From contig JAJEKV010000012.1 in the NCBI GenBank assembly GCA_021234155.1, positions 10,072,448-10,136,447 of the forward strand: DNA of 64,000 nt, given 5' to 3'. This document shows positions 32,201 through 44,141 of the stretch, one piece after another (position 1 is the stretch's first letter; each line of letters begins with the position of its first letter). Origin of the DNA: Isoetes taiwanensis (Eukaryota > Streptophyta > Lycopodiopsida > Isoetales > Isoetaceae). The notes under the pieces were generated by a model, which searched no databases, was not told where the DNA came from, and saw only the letters and a program-made list of their open reading frames with translations. A program made the translations under genes and the position numbers.

Positions 32201-35200
32201 ACGAAAAACGTTTGTAAAGTTTTTTTTTAGAGCTTCAGAAATACATAAAAAAACGAGTATTTTTTATGAGCAGTTGAAAAAACGAGTATTTTTTATGAGC
32301 AGTTGAAAAAACGAAAAAAATATACTGCCAGAAATTTTCATAAAAGTATGGAGAGATGCAGAAAGTAGATTAAAGGAGTTACATTCAAACAAGAAATAGA
32401 AACCAAGCTCTGATAAAGGGAAATTACAGCTAGTCTACATCTAGACCTGCGAACAAAGACTTCAACCAGCAAAGTTGGAAGAGATGGAGATTCGGTGCAG
32501 AAGAGTGTGCCGTTTTCCCTGATATGCAGTTAGGGTTTTGCCGGGAATACTTTTTTGGCCAGCCAGAAAAAAACTAGTATGCTTGAAAATAATGCCGTTT
32601 TTCAACTCGTTTTCTCTTGTAAATGTTTACAACGTTTTTATTTCATGACTAACGTATTCGTAGCTTAGATGTGAAGTAATGCACTAATGCATGAGAAAAA
32701 TTAACCGTGCTATCTTGTTATCCGTTTGATAAATATTATATTGTTGAATTTACATCTTTGACATGCTGACTAGTTAAGTATATGTAAGGGATGACAAAAG
32801 TGCTGCAGATGATTGAAAACTATGTATGGTCGAATTTGGATGGATTTTGTCAAATAATCTGATGTGGACTTGAATTCAACAGGGCATTTGTACCAGCAGT
32901 TCTGTTGGGAGAAACAGAACAAAAGTCAGGGGATCAGAAAGCTTCAGAACAGGTAAATCGCTTACTAGTGTTTTTAGGAGGAAATTGTGACTAATCCTGC
33001 AGTGTAATTTAGGAAGTACGCCATGATGACCAAGTGCTGCCAGATGTGCTGGATGGATTACGTGACATAGACGCCATAGTTACAGATGCAGGGACAGCTG
33101 ATGAGAAATCCCCTGGAAAAGAGAGAGAGAAAGAAAAAGAGAAAGAAAAAGAAAAGGAGAAAGAGAAAGAAAAAGAAGAGAGTGAGAAGGATAGGTTTAA
33201 AGATGCTGACAAGTGGAAAGACAAGGAAGGTGATAGAAAGATGGACAATGATAGAGAGAAAGTCAAGTTTGTGGATGGTGCCAGTCTTGACACCTTGTTA
33301 CAAAGGTTGCCAGGAGCTGTGAGTCGGGATTTGATAGACCAATTAACGGTATAACATTTTTGTTGTGATATTTTCAAGTCTTCTCACAAGTTATTAGGAT
33401 TTACATAATATATTGGCCAATGTGCTATTAACAGGTTGATTTCTGCTATTTAAATTCAAAAAGCAACCGGAAAAAACTAGTACGTACCCTCTTTAGTGCA
33501 CCACGAACTTCTTTGGAGTTATTGCCATACTATTCAAGGATGGTAGCAACTTTGTCAACATGCATGAAGGACATAGCTCCCATGCTTGTGCAGCTACTTG
33601 AAGAAGAATTCAACTACTTAATTAATAAGAAGGTAATCACATTTAAGAGCTGATTAAAGGCTCCGTATTGTTATACTCACATCAAAACTGGATTTTGCAG
33701 GACCAAATGAATATTGAAACAAAAATCAGGAACATAAGGTTTCTAGGAGAGCTAGCAAAATTTAAAATCGCACCTCCAGGATTGATATTTAGCTGCCTGA
33801 AGGTATTAAAATGTTGTGCTATTTTGGAACCTTCATTATTGCTTTTCTTAAACTTTGTCTTCAGTCAAATGTTTCCAGCAATATGTTTTTTAGCTTCTTA
33901 GGTTTTTCTGAGATGCCACACAAATATTTAGTATCAAAGCTAGCTATCTGAAAATCTTGCTCGATCGAACAAGTTTCCATCTTAAACATGGAAGATCCTT
34001 TGGTTTTATTTCATCATTTGGCAAAGAGTTTTGCCTGTCCGAGCTTAGCTAATGAAACAACTCATGAGAGTCTTAGTTTCTGCATATGCATGCCTGATGT
34101 ATGTGGCATACAAGGCATAATAACAATAGTTTAACTCATTGTACTTCATTCTGATTGCATTTGCTTCGAGCTGTTGAAGTCTCTGACTTGAAATTCAAGA
34201 AGAATTGATGCCCACATTTTGTAAACTAATCACAGACTTGCCTGGATGACTTTACACATCACAACATTGATGTTGCCTGCAACCTATTGGAGACTTGTGG
34301 ACGCTTTTTGTATCGTTCACCAGAGACAGCACTACGCATGGGAAACATGCTGGAGATTATAATGAGGCTAAAGAACGTGAAGAACTTGGATGTGCGACAC
34401 AGTACTCTTGTTGAAAATGCATACTACCAATGCAAACCTCCAGAACGATCAGCCAGAGTGGCAAAAGTACGGCCTCCTTTGCATCTGGTACGATAAGATG
34501 ATTCTTCTCCAAACTCATTTTCATTGGGGAAGATTGGCTGATGACAATATCTTTGCATTCCAGTATATTAGGAAACTGTTATTTTCTGATCTGGACAAGA
34601 ATTCAATTGAACGCGTATTACGGCAATTACGCAAGCTCCCTTGGAGTGAATGTGAAGGTTATATCTTGAAGTGTTTTACCAAGATCCACAGGGGTAAATA
34701 CAGCCAGATACATTTAGTTGCATCATTAACTGCTGGACTAAGCCGGTACCATGATGCATTTTCTGTTGCAGTTGTGGACGAGGTAAACATTGTTATTCTG
34801 TTGGTGATTTTTGCCTTATCATATCTTAACACTTTTTTGTGGTCTAGGTCCTTGAAGAAATCAGGTTAGGTCTAGAATTGAATGAATATGGGACTCAGCA
34901 GCGTCGTATTGGGTTTATGAGATTCCTTGGGGAATTATATAATTATCGTCTAATTGATTCATGTGTGATCTTTGATACCCTGTATTTGATCTTATTCTTT
35001 GCTCATGGGACTCCAGAGGTACCAGTTATTTTTTATTTACTGAGTTGACGTCGTAAGATAATGCCTCCTTCCTTACAAAAGTTTGATTTTACAGCAAGAT
35101 CAATTGGACCCACCTGAGGATTGTTTCCGTTTGAGGATGATAATTACCCTTCTAGATACTTGTGGGCACTTTTTTGATCGTGGTTCATCCAGAAGAAAGT

Positions 35201-36318
35201 TGGACAGATTTCTTCTTTATTTTCAAAGATACATTCTTAGCAAGGGCGTCATTCCATTGGATATTGAATTTGAACTTCAGGTATGATTTTATTTACAATA
35301 TAATATATTCACAAGTATGTAGGTAAGGTAATGGATTTGAGACAATGTGCAGGACTTATTTGCTGAGCTGCGTCCTAAGATGGTGCGATATTCCACATTT
35401 GAGGAGGCAAATCAAGCTTTGGTAGATCTAGAAGAACAAGAACAAAATGTGTTTAGTGAAAAAACAGGTTCAAACCAGAATCCAGAAACAGATATTCCAC
35501 TTGTTAGCTCAGAGTCCCAGGCAGTAGGCAATGGTGGTTCAGTTCAAGAAAATGGCATTTCGCTTGCTGAAGAAAGAGAGAGTGAGACAGAGACTGAGAG
35601 TGGAAGCATGGAGCCTGATGGACAAGAGGAAGAAGAGGAACTAGAGGAAGATAAGTATGCAGATCATGAAGAAGATGGGGATGACGAGGATGAGGATGAA
35701 GAAGATGGAGAAGAAGCTGCAGGGTCAGAAGAGGAAGATCAAGTCAAGGTTAAGCAAAAGAAGATGCCAGAGATTGATCCAGCTGAGGAAGCAGAGTTTG
35801 AGAAGGAACTACGCGCCTTGATGCAGGAGAGTGTTGAAGCACGGAAGTTGGAAATGCGGGCACGTCCAACTTTGAATATGATGATACCTATGAATCTTTT
35901 GGAGGCCACTAAAGATCATCCGCGTTCATTAGAACTTGAAAGTGGTGATGAAAACACAGATGATCAGGGCAGTGAAAACAGTGTCACTTTTCGTGTCCTT
36001 GTCAAAAAGGGGAATAAACAGCAGACAAAGCAGCTGCACATCCCTCGAGATTCTTCACTTGTTCAAAGCACAAAGCAGAAAGAAGCTGCCGAACTCGTGG
36101 AAAAGCAGGATATCAAACGTTTGGTGTTGGAATATAATGAGCGCGAGGAAGAAGATATTTCTGGAATGGTAACACAGCCTCTTAATTGGGGTGTAACTTC
36201 TGCTCCTAATCTTTCTAGCGGCCGAGGAGGTGGGCGCGGTAGCTATGAAGCAGGGCCAAGAATAACAAATTCTCGTCAGAGACGCCCAGTAGCTGCTGGT
36301 TATAGTCGCAGAAGATGA
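29202..36318 (+). CDS. UPF2: UPF2, regulator of nonsense-mediated mRNA decay, 16 coding exons
   Basis: UPF2 bridges UPF1 and the exon-junction-bound UPF3 in cytoplasmic nonsense-mediated decay. Splicing at GT-AG sites gives an unbroken frame of about 1236 codons (Arabidopsis about 1181). Exons: 29202-29372, 29639-29717, 29810-30012, 30077-30424, 30865-30969, 31052-31179, 31575-31751, 32883-32952, 33013-33348, 33435-33632, 33701-33802, 34236-34487, 34564-34782, 34848-35018, 35095-35280, 35353-36318. MIF4G-1 is in about residues 95-330 (NTAVIKKLKQINEEQREGLL; SAYEKLRKSYDHLFRNVSS). MIF4G-2 is about 515-730 (LLQRLPGAVSRDLIDQLTV; NIETKIRNIRFLGELAKFKI; FTHHNIDVACNLLETCGRFL). MIF4G-3 is about 735-915 (LRKLPWSECEGYILKCF; GLSRYHDAF). 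An acidic stretch at about 990-1050 and a UPF1-binding C-terminus (LVQSTKQKEAAELVEKQDIK) follow, with a Gly/Arg-rich end. The start is the least certain point: the frame is open upstream to 29094, but MVRKEKPGD at 29202 fits an intracellular protein better than the hydrophobic stretch before it. Confidence 0.96.
32247..32318 (+). repeat. 31-bp tandem repeat in UPF2 intron 7
   Basis: AAAAAACGAGTATTTTTTAT followed by GAGCAGTTG occurs twice in a row with a partial third copy, inside the longest UPF2 intron (31752-32882). Confidence 0.8.
33119..33182 (+). repeat. Lys/Glu-coding GA-rich repeat in UPF2 exon 9
   Basis: Purine-only AGAAAAAGA repeats encode an alternating Lys-Glu tract of about 20 residues between MIF4G-1 and MIF4G-2. 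Other plant UPF2 proteins also have a K/E-rich linker here, so it is a length-variable linker rather than an insertion. Confidence 0.8.
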
Positions 36319-38020
36319 TCGGGATTGCTTTCTCATCACTGTCCAAACTTGCTAGGTTAAATTTTAGGTTTTCCAAACAAGAAGCTATGCAATGGAAGAT
36401 GTAAAGGAATATGAGTTTCCTAACATCTATCTCTTTTGCAGGCGATTTTTTCTCAGCTTATGGTTATTAATGAGATGGTCGAAGGTAAGTACTGCTGGCT
36501 GAGTTCCCTGTAATAGCGTCTTTATTTTGTCTCACTTTGCAGTGGCTTCAGGTCCTGGTTATGCACGCAAGGCAAAACACTATGTAAAGTAAGTTTGACA
36601 GGCTATAGAATGAAGGCTATAGAATGAAGCCATAAAAGTACTCTTCTGGAGACACCTGATATATCCATTCAAAGCAGAGGACTACCTGCTTGTTGCCAAA
36701 ACATGAGAGGTGGTGATGCTCTTATGATAAATGTGTTACAAGTTGCTATGTCAAGCCAGAGTGTGTGTAACCCCAGTTTGGTAGTGAGGATTCCTCATAT
36801 GCTTAAACAAGGTGGTTAGCTTCTATAAGATGATGTGAGCATTAGGTCATTTAGATGAAAACATATTTGCGTGGATGCCAAGGATATGCTGGTTTTGGGC
36901 TTGTTGCAGGCTCGTTTTCGCAGATGTCTTGTGTACAGAGGCTATTTTCGTGTATTACAGGGGTCAGATATTGACTATGCCGTGGTTGCAACAAGTATTA
37001 AAAGCCTTCTGGGCGGGTTATATAAAGTATGCCTTGGCAGTCCTGATGGGTGTTCATTTATAAAATGCAGTTTTTATTTAACCCCTCATTAACGGGATGA
37101 GAGCTGGAGAATATTTACTTGTAAATATTGATGTAAGTGAACTGGGTAAAAGCCACCAGGGAGCCTTCAAATATGTTGTACAGCCTTGCTATAATTGATC
37201 AGCACCAAAACTGGGTTGCAAATTATCTTGCTGTCTGCCCAAAAAAACTACTGAAACTATGTAGCCTAAATCCAGAAACAGGACTGTCAAAGCCATGCAT
37301 TTACTGCCCTATTTGGTATTTTTGATGCACATAATTTGCCAACGCATTTGCATTCTTCTAGTGTGGTCAAGAAGACTGCATATAAAAGCAGATTGCATGT
37401 TCCAAGTTATGAAAGTGAATTGCATGTTCCCAATTCAAGCCTGAAGGCTGATCTATGCCAGCATAAATATATGTTTAAATTTAACTGTTAACCCCTTGCA
37501 AATTCATTGCAAATCTCGAGCATTCATCTATGTTTTTTACTAAAATCTTTTTCTATATTTGTGATATTGGGCATTGTCGATGCCAATTGATAACATTGAG
37601 ATCTCTCCTTGACATTTTCTCTTGGACATGATGCAAATAGCTTGGGTTTGAATCTTGCTCCTTTTTATTTTGGGTTGATCTTGATTCTGTACTATTCCAT
37701 TTTCCTGACCTCAATATTCTGACCTCAATAGTGTCTGCACTTAGTGGAGACCACAATGTAAATATGGTCTAAAGTTGAAAAGGCATTCCATATAATTTGA
37801 TGTCCCTTTCAATATCTATACATGAATATCGTTTTGGATATAGTTTTAGATTAATACTCCTCGTCCCCTTATATAATTAGGTTATGTTGGAATATTTACG
37901 TAGCTTTCCCAGATTATTATAGCTCTTTCGACGTGGACCACTCCCCATGCTTATACCGTAACATTAAACCTATTTGGTGTGATTTAGGAGTAGACATAGA
38001 CCCAATTTAAATGAATGATG
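36319..38020. other. UPF2 3' UTR and downstream, no second gene
   Basis: AT-rich with no supported ORF. The first few hundred bases should contain the UPF2 3' UTR; no clear polyadenylation site can be assigned. Confidence 0.4.
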
Positions 38021-38026
38021 TTTATG

Positions 38027-38051
38027 TGACGACGACGACGACGACGACGAC
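38027..38051. repeat. (GAC)n microsatellite
   Basis: Eight GAC units in AT-rich intergenic DNA. Confidence 0.95.
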
Positions 38052-39760
38052 TTTTAAATGAGTGGTAAGGGAATATGACTTATTAGGACAATAATTGCAC
38101 ACCAAGGCATTAGTTTGTATATGCTCTCGTGTCCAAAGGTGCCTAATAAAAAATTATTAAATTGAATGGGGGCAAAAGATTGACTAAGCTCAGGTGTCGT
38201 GTTTAAATTAAGGGCTTGTTGACCCTCGACCTGGCTTAAGAGTCAAACTCAAGAAGCCAACTCAAGCTTGGGCTCAAGTTGGGGTTAGGACCTCCAGATC
38301 ACTTGAAGTGATCAGTCTTTTCAAGAAAAAACAGCCAAATATAAGCACAAGAGTGAGATTTACATACCTTCTCAATTCTGGTTTTGTGTAGCAGTGGCTC
38401 AAGAGCTACTGTTGTTGGATATCGATGGTTTTTCTTGGTTTAATTGTTCAGACTTATAGAAAAAAGTTGCTAGGATGCAATGATAAAATACTGACCAAGT
38501 CAGAGATAGAATCTGAGAGTTATTCAAGCTCAAACTCAGGTCAAAATTTAGTCAATACAAGTCAGACTGTAAAACAGGGTTCAGAATTTTGGAACTCGAA
38601 TTCCTGAATGATTTTTTGAAAGATTCCAAAGCAAAAAGGTTCAAGGGGTAGTCTGGGATGTAGACATGTGACCAAAGTTAGATCTAAACAAATGGAGATA
38701 GGATTTGCATGCAGAATTGCTAATTTACAGTCAAGAACACTGTAAACAGTAAGCAAAAATTTGTAACTCCAGTTTTTGATGGAAATTTTTAGGATTTTCA
38801 TGTGAGGATGAAGTGCAACTTGTCAAGGGATCAAACTATATAGGAATATGAGATTTTTGGATTTTTGAAAGTCAAGAATTGCTAGAAATTTATCAGAACA
38901 ATCTTTTTGAGAAAACAAGCAAGGTAATTGATATTCAAGTCATTAATAATCACAAGGCTATGCAGGAAAACATCACAGTGCTTCCAAAGTCACAGTTTTT
39001 ATAGTCAATAATAATAATCAGGGATTTTTCCGACTCAAATCGATTGCTTGAGCTGGAGGAATGCACTCAGGTACTTCAAGAGGTCGGATCGGCTGTAGGC
39101 AAGCTCTGGAACCTTCTCTGACGACTTTTGGGCCTTCGAAAATTCTCGGGGATTGGTTTCCCCAATTATATTGATCCCGAACTATCGCATCTGCATAATT
39201 AAGCCATATTCCACGATTAACTGTTCTAATAATCATCTTAGGAGCAGGTAGGGAGCAGTTCCGATTATGTCAGAGTGGTTTGGTGCATCGAATCAAGCCA
39301 AAAAAGGCCGTTGGAATCTGCCCGAAATTTTATAGTTCTTGGCTCTGAGTTAAATATCCCACAGGCCAAAAGCAGAAAAGAATCCTCAGGCCACGTGTCG
39401 GGGGAGGGTTGGACGTGGAAATGGGAGGGGGAGGGGGGGTAAAACACACATTTTTTTGCATTTTCATAGATTTTTTTTTTTTTTATTAATGGTATATGAA
39501 TTTTGGGATGACCATAAGAGGAATGATATGATTAAGAGGGTACTCAGGCCTGCTCAATCTGCCCTGATATAATTGTGAAAGGATACAAAGACCCAGGCAA
39601 CATAGGGGGTTGATACTTGGAAAAATTAAGGAAATCATTCGAAGTTACTGGTTAAGTTAATTGTAGTGACCATGTATAGGATTCTAAGATTTGGACTATA
39701 TATAAGATATAGGGGCATGCAAGGGCAGAACACTTGTTCGTAATTAAAAAATAATAAGCA
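38052..39760. other. intergenic; one weak minus-strand ORF
   Basis: The only protein-like frame is 39236-39018 on the minus strand (MIIRTVNRGIWLNYADAIVR...), 72 codons, with a folded-looking composition (VRDQYNWGNQ; EVPECIPPAQAIDL). I do not recognise it; it could be a retroelement fragment. A poly(T) run lies at 39469-39484. Confidence 0.3.
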
Positions 39761-39769
39761 TAATGCATA

Positions 39770-40392
39770 ATGGTTAACATTTTCTACTATTGTCGATATT
39801 GTGGAAAAGGAAAAAGCTTTTTTAGGGCAACATCATGGAAGCGAAAACCCGATCAAATCACTCTAGCCGACAGTGACCTCAGGATGCCCTACACGCCAAG
39901 GTATGATTACAGCCATGTTAGAACAACCGATATTAGGTACTGGCCTCTACCATATAATCCAGGTGCATCATACATGAAAAGTGGCTTACAAGAAGGGAGA
40001 GTGGCAGGAGGTCTTGGCGTGCTTGTGCCATAGCAGCCATGGGAAGAAAGAAGGGAGACCTCAATAATGCCACGAAGAAGAGGATGGCAGAAGAAAAATT
40101 GAAGGGAAGAAGTGGGAAAAAGATTTATCAATACCACATTTCAGTTGTGGTACCAGCATTGAATGCAGCAAAGGAAGATACTAGGGAAGCAGAGGAGGAG
40201 AAGCAGACCGAATCCATGCCCCTGGACATGTCTATTAGCAAAGGTATGCATAAGGCCATTGGTGCAGATTTGAACATGGACATTGAGGAAGATCTGATAA
40301 TCAACAACAATGCTGCTATTGGTTCTATGCATTCAGCACCTCCTGAAGATTCCACCAGCATTGGGCGCCCATCAAAGGTTTGGGAGGTTTAG
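39770..40392 (+). other. two adjacent small plus-strand ORFs, unrecognised
   Basis: 39770-40033 begins MVNIFYYCRYCGKGKSFF and contains YTPRYDYSHVRTTDIRYWPL. 40039-40392 begins MGRKKGDLNNATKKRMAEEK and has acidic C-terminal stretches (AAKEDTREAEEEKQTES). They lie six bases apart in different frames and could be exons or frame-shifted parts of one gene. No family recognised, and the sequence composition is only mildly protein-like. Confidence 0.3.
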
Positions 40393-41640
40393 TTTCTTGA
40401 TTTTTGAAAAACTTCTTTACACATTCTTCTTCCTTATCTTTCCATTTTAATAGGAAGATAGCTAGATGTAAAATGTATGAACTAAAGTAAAGTTATTACA
40501 TTATCTCTGTTGTAGATTATAATCAGAAACTATCCATAGATCCAGAACCCCTGGTAACTCTTAGGGAGCTGATCTTGGGAGAAAATAGTCTAGCAGTTGT
40601 AATTGCAATAATAATTCTGATCTAAGATGATGATACTCTGATATTGAATGGGATAAATTCATGTCTAGAGCCGAGTTTTCAGATATATTATAGGATCTAT
40701 ACATATTATCAGAGAAATCATGTAGTAGAGGGCTGATAGCTCTGACTGAAAACTTTAATTTATGTTAACAGCTAGAGGATGAATTCTTTGCTTAATAGGA
40801 CTTAAAAAGAAACATACTCTGAGATATTAAGGGATTCAATAACCAATATGTAATAGGATCTGATCGGTCATTGATCTGGTTAAGGTTTGAAGATATTTTA
40901 ATGCTTGGATCCGCTACCATGAACAACTCTCTATAACAGCAAGTTGAATATGCTATGCTGAGGCATTTGGTGGCTTGTTACACTAATTTTCATGAGTTTA
41001 TTTTGGATATGTAGCATATATAGTTGTAAATTTCTTTGACATACCAAATAGGCCTATCTAGCAATAGTGATCCTTACATTTGGCATTTTGCCTGAATATT
41101 GTTATAGTGAAGGGGGATAACCTCAAAGAAACCCATGACACCTGCTATCCCTTACATTGCAACCATTCTTATGCTTGTTTTTTGTTTGTGGATGCAGGTA
41201 ACAAGTTTCTTTGCTCGATACTCAGTATTCAAGTTCATTTTAGACAAGGAATTTGGGTTTATGAAATAAATACACCTGTTGTACTTTGACACTTGTTAAT
41301 AAATACTTTGGCACAAGGTAAACAATATGATTCCAGTGCTCTTATGGCACTCTTTGGATAAACTGTAAGTTTCCTTTATACATGTAACAGATTTTTTGAA
41401 AATAAATTGACATTTGTCTTATTCATAATAATGGATAGAAATAGTTGCAGATCAGTAAGGATACTTGAAATATGTTATGATGTTTACATTGATCTATGAT
41501 TCTAGTAAAATAAATGTATTAATGTACCAAAACTTGGCCTAGAAGATAAATGACCTGATTATGTTCTAGGGCTGCAAATGGATCTGCTGTCTACCTTCTA
41601 AGGTTTTGAGCAGATGGAAAGTCTGTTCTGAAGAGCAGAT
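40393..41640. other. intergenic, no gene recognised
   Basis: AT-rich with no supported feature. Confidence 0.4.
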
Positions 41641-41646
41641 TAAAAG

Positions 41647-41955
41647 GTTTTTTTTTTTCTTTTTTTTTTTAATTTAATTTTATTTTTTTAATGAAGCTTT
41701 TTAATCATTCATTATGGAGAATAAGTACAAAATAAGGATATTGCATGACAAAAAATGCCAGCAACGTAACATTTGGACTTGATGAAGCCCATGCAAAATA
41801 TAAGGTTCGACCAGTAATAATATAGTTTTAGACAGTAACAACATTATGAAGTGCATTTTCATAGATTTTTTTTTTCTTTTTTGAGGGAATGAAGCTTTTT
41901 AATCATTAATTATGGAGAATAAGTACAAAATTATGATATTGCATTTTCATAGATT
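41647..41955 (-). mobile_element. two tandem LINE-type 3' ends with poly(A)
   Basis: Two poly(T) runs (41647-41672 and 41867-41882) are each followed by nearly the same sequence: AATGAAGCTTTTTAATCATT, then ATTATGGAGAATAAGTACAA and GATATTGCAT. On the minus strand this is a poly(A)-tailed 3' end, typical of truncated non-LTR retrotransposons. It is a different family from the LINEs with microsatellite tails. Confidence 0.6.
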
Positions 41956-41959
41956 AGCA

Positions 41960-43400
41960 CGAATCCCAAGGATGGCTTTTAGAGGGCCACGATGTGGTCA
42001 AATCATAAAATTTTGACTTCCATTTTGGGTAATTTTTCAAGGGCTATCCAATGGTCTAATGTAAAAGTCAAAATGAGGTGGTGATTTTTTTTGGTAATAC
42101 CCTTTCCCTTAAATGGTAAGTCAATGGTCAACTTGAGCAAATCTGATGATGACACGTGTCCACACTACCCAAGAATTTTTTGTCTAGCCAAGTTGTTTTT
42201 CTAAAAAAATAGGTTTGACTAGTGACTAGGAAGGTGACTTGTCACATGACATGAACCATTTTGATGATGTGGTGCCATTTAGGATTTGGCTTCCCATAAT
42301 GGTGACTTGGTATGAACTCATGGGGGGGTGGTAGAAAAGTGGAGATGATATGAAGGTAGAGGGTGAAGGTTTATAGAGGTGAATGGTGGAGATGGAGGAT
42401 GAATGGTGGAGATATCAATGCTCCCAAGAGATTACTAAAACAACAATCTAGGAAGATGCCACAAGATACATACCATTTCAATGAGAGTCTTCCAATCTTC
42501 AAATGATTTGACTTGATGATGAGAGTCTTCCAAACTTCAAATGAATGTCTTCCAATCTTCAAATGACTTTGACTTGATGATGTCCATGGGAGTTGACTTT
42601 GCAAATGTTGGCATCTAGATGTGATATGGTTGCCATGTTGCCCTTTGGGGGCAACATCTCGCCAAAACAAGAAAAATGGCTGGTCCCCTCAGCCAAGAGT
42701 GAGGGGATGGTGTGTGAAGTGTGTGAGATGAAATATGGTGCATGATTTGGATGGTCATGGGTGTGTAGATGGTGTTGACTCGCCAAAACAAGAAAAATGT
42801 GATTGCTAGATGACTTTGAGGTAACAACTCTACTTATGATGGTGAAGATGATGTGCAGAGTGATGTAAGGGAATGATAAGAAATAGAAAGAGAGTAAATA
42901 TGATCTGTAGGCCAACTTAAGACAGATGAAGAGATGGTAACAAGGATGCACCTATCATGGAAACACAAAACAGTCAATAATAAAACCATAACAACATTGC
43001 AACCCTGATTTTGATGGTGAAGCTGATATGCAGGGTGCTCAGGAATGGTGGAAAGTGGACGCAGGATGATGATGATTGGCATGGCAACTTGAGACAGATG
43101 GTTTGGTGGATCTAGGATGAACCTGTCATGGAAACAAATAACCAAATTATCAAATTTCTTCAGCTAAACCTTGGAGACAGTTTGACTTCTTTCTGTAAAT
43201 AAGCACTAGTAGAACATTGTCAAGCTGTAGGAGAGATAAGACCTATTTTTTTCAACAAAGCATACTATGAACTTTAAATTCTAAGGGCTAAACAATTAAC
43301 CTATGAATTCTGACCTGGATTTCTAATGCAAGAATAAAGATAAACACACATGCTGATTCCAGTATCTTTTCAAATGAACCACATTAATAGGATTTGGCAA
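41960..43400. repeat. low-complexity repeats, intergenic
   Basis: GTCTTCCAATCTTCAAATGA recurs three times at 42487-42567, and CGCCAAAACAAGAAAAATG occurs at 42660 and 42781. GGTGGAGATG-type phrases are frequent at 42320-42420. Minus-strand frames here come from these repeats and I do not treat them as genes. Confidence 0.5.
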
Positions 43401-43427
43401 TAAGGTACCTGATGTTAATTCTCTTAA

Positions 43428-43900
43428 CTAGTAAGCATTTATACCTGCAAGTTCCATAATCTCATAAGGTCCTTCCCAAAGGTTTTCAAATTTGTTGGGT
43501 GAATCCTCTCTAGCTTTGTTCCATTTGAGGACCAGCTCCCCTTCTTTGAAAGTGCCTTGGATTCTGTGAGCAGCTTTGAATGCAGCCATGTCTTTAGCTT
43601 TTTTTAGCAGGTTGGTATTTTCAGCATCCCTTCTATACTCGTCCAAGTGTGAAAGTGCATCTAACCTGTTCTGTAGGGCATATTCAAAGGGTAAGCATAA
43701 TTTATGAGCTAACCTTAAAAAGGGCAGCTCAAGCTCGATTGAAAATATGGCCTCAATGCCATAGACTAGGTTGAAAGGTGTGTGATTGGTGGCTGCTTTT
43801 ATGGTAACTCTGTAAGCCCAAAGAGCATCAACAATTTTAAGATGCCAATCCTTTTGGTTTCCTTCAGGGTGAAAGCATGTTGTAGTGGAACACCCTGGGT
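43428..43900 (-). pseudogene. Ty3/gypsy integrase C-terminal remnant
   Basis: Minus strand, 5' to 3': GNQKDWHLKIVDALWAYRV, then NHTPFNLVYGIEAIFSIELE, LSHLDEYRRDAENTNLLKKA and NKFENLWEGPYEIMELAGIN. This is the end of a gypsy integrase (the TPF.LVYG motif) followed by the GPY/F module that closes Ty3/gypsy pol. The core DDE part should be upstream (right) but is not found beyond 43900, and no LTR is visible, so it is a fragment. Confidence 0.85.
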
Positions 43901-43959
43901 GTCCCCCCTGTCCCCCCTAAAAATGTGGTGGGAGATATCAAATTTGTGGTGCGATTTGA

Positions 43960-44141
43960 AATGTTTGTTTGGCGCCTAGTGCATGTACTGCCCGGATTCA
44001 ATCATTTCTTGAACTGCAACAACCCGATTCCTACGCCACTCGTCCCATTCCAATTTCCTACGCCACCCGTCCCATTCCAATCTCCACCGAACCGATTTCT
44101 AAACCCATGACCCACCCGCGCCTTTCCTGAAGCACACGGCT
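43960..44141 (+). promoter_or_regulatory. presumed 5' region of the DDE-like gene, with duplicated box
   Basis: CCTACGCCAC.CGTCCCATTC is present twice (44029 and 44058), directly upstream of the ATG at 44142. Confidence 0.4.

Noticed and set aside
33086-33322. Lys/Arg-rich ORF overlapping UPF2 exon 9
   Set aside because: Shadow frame of the GA-rich repeat in the real exon.
36055-36339. Minus-strand 94-codon ORF at the UPF2 3' end
   Set aside because: Antisense of the last UPF2 exon.
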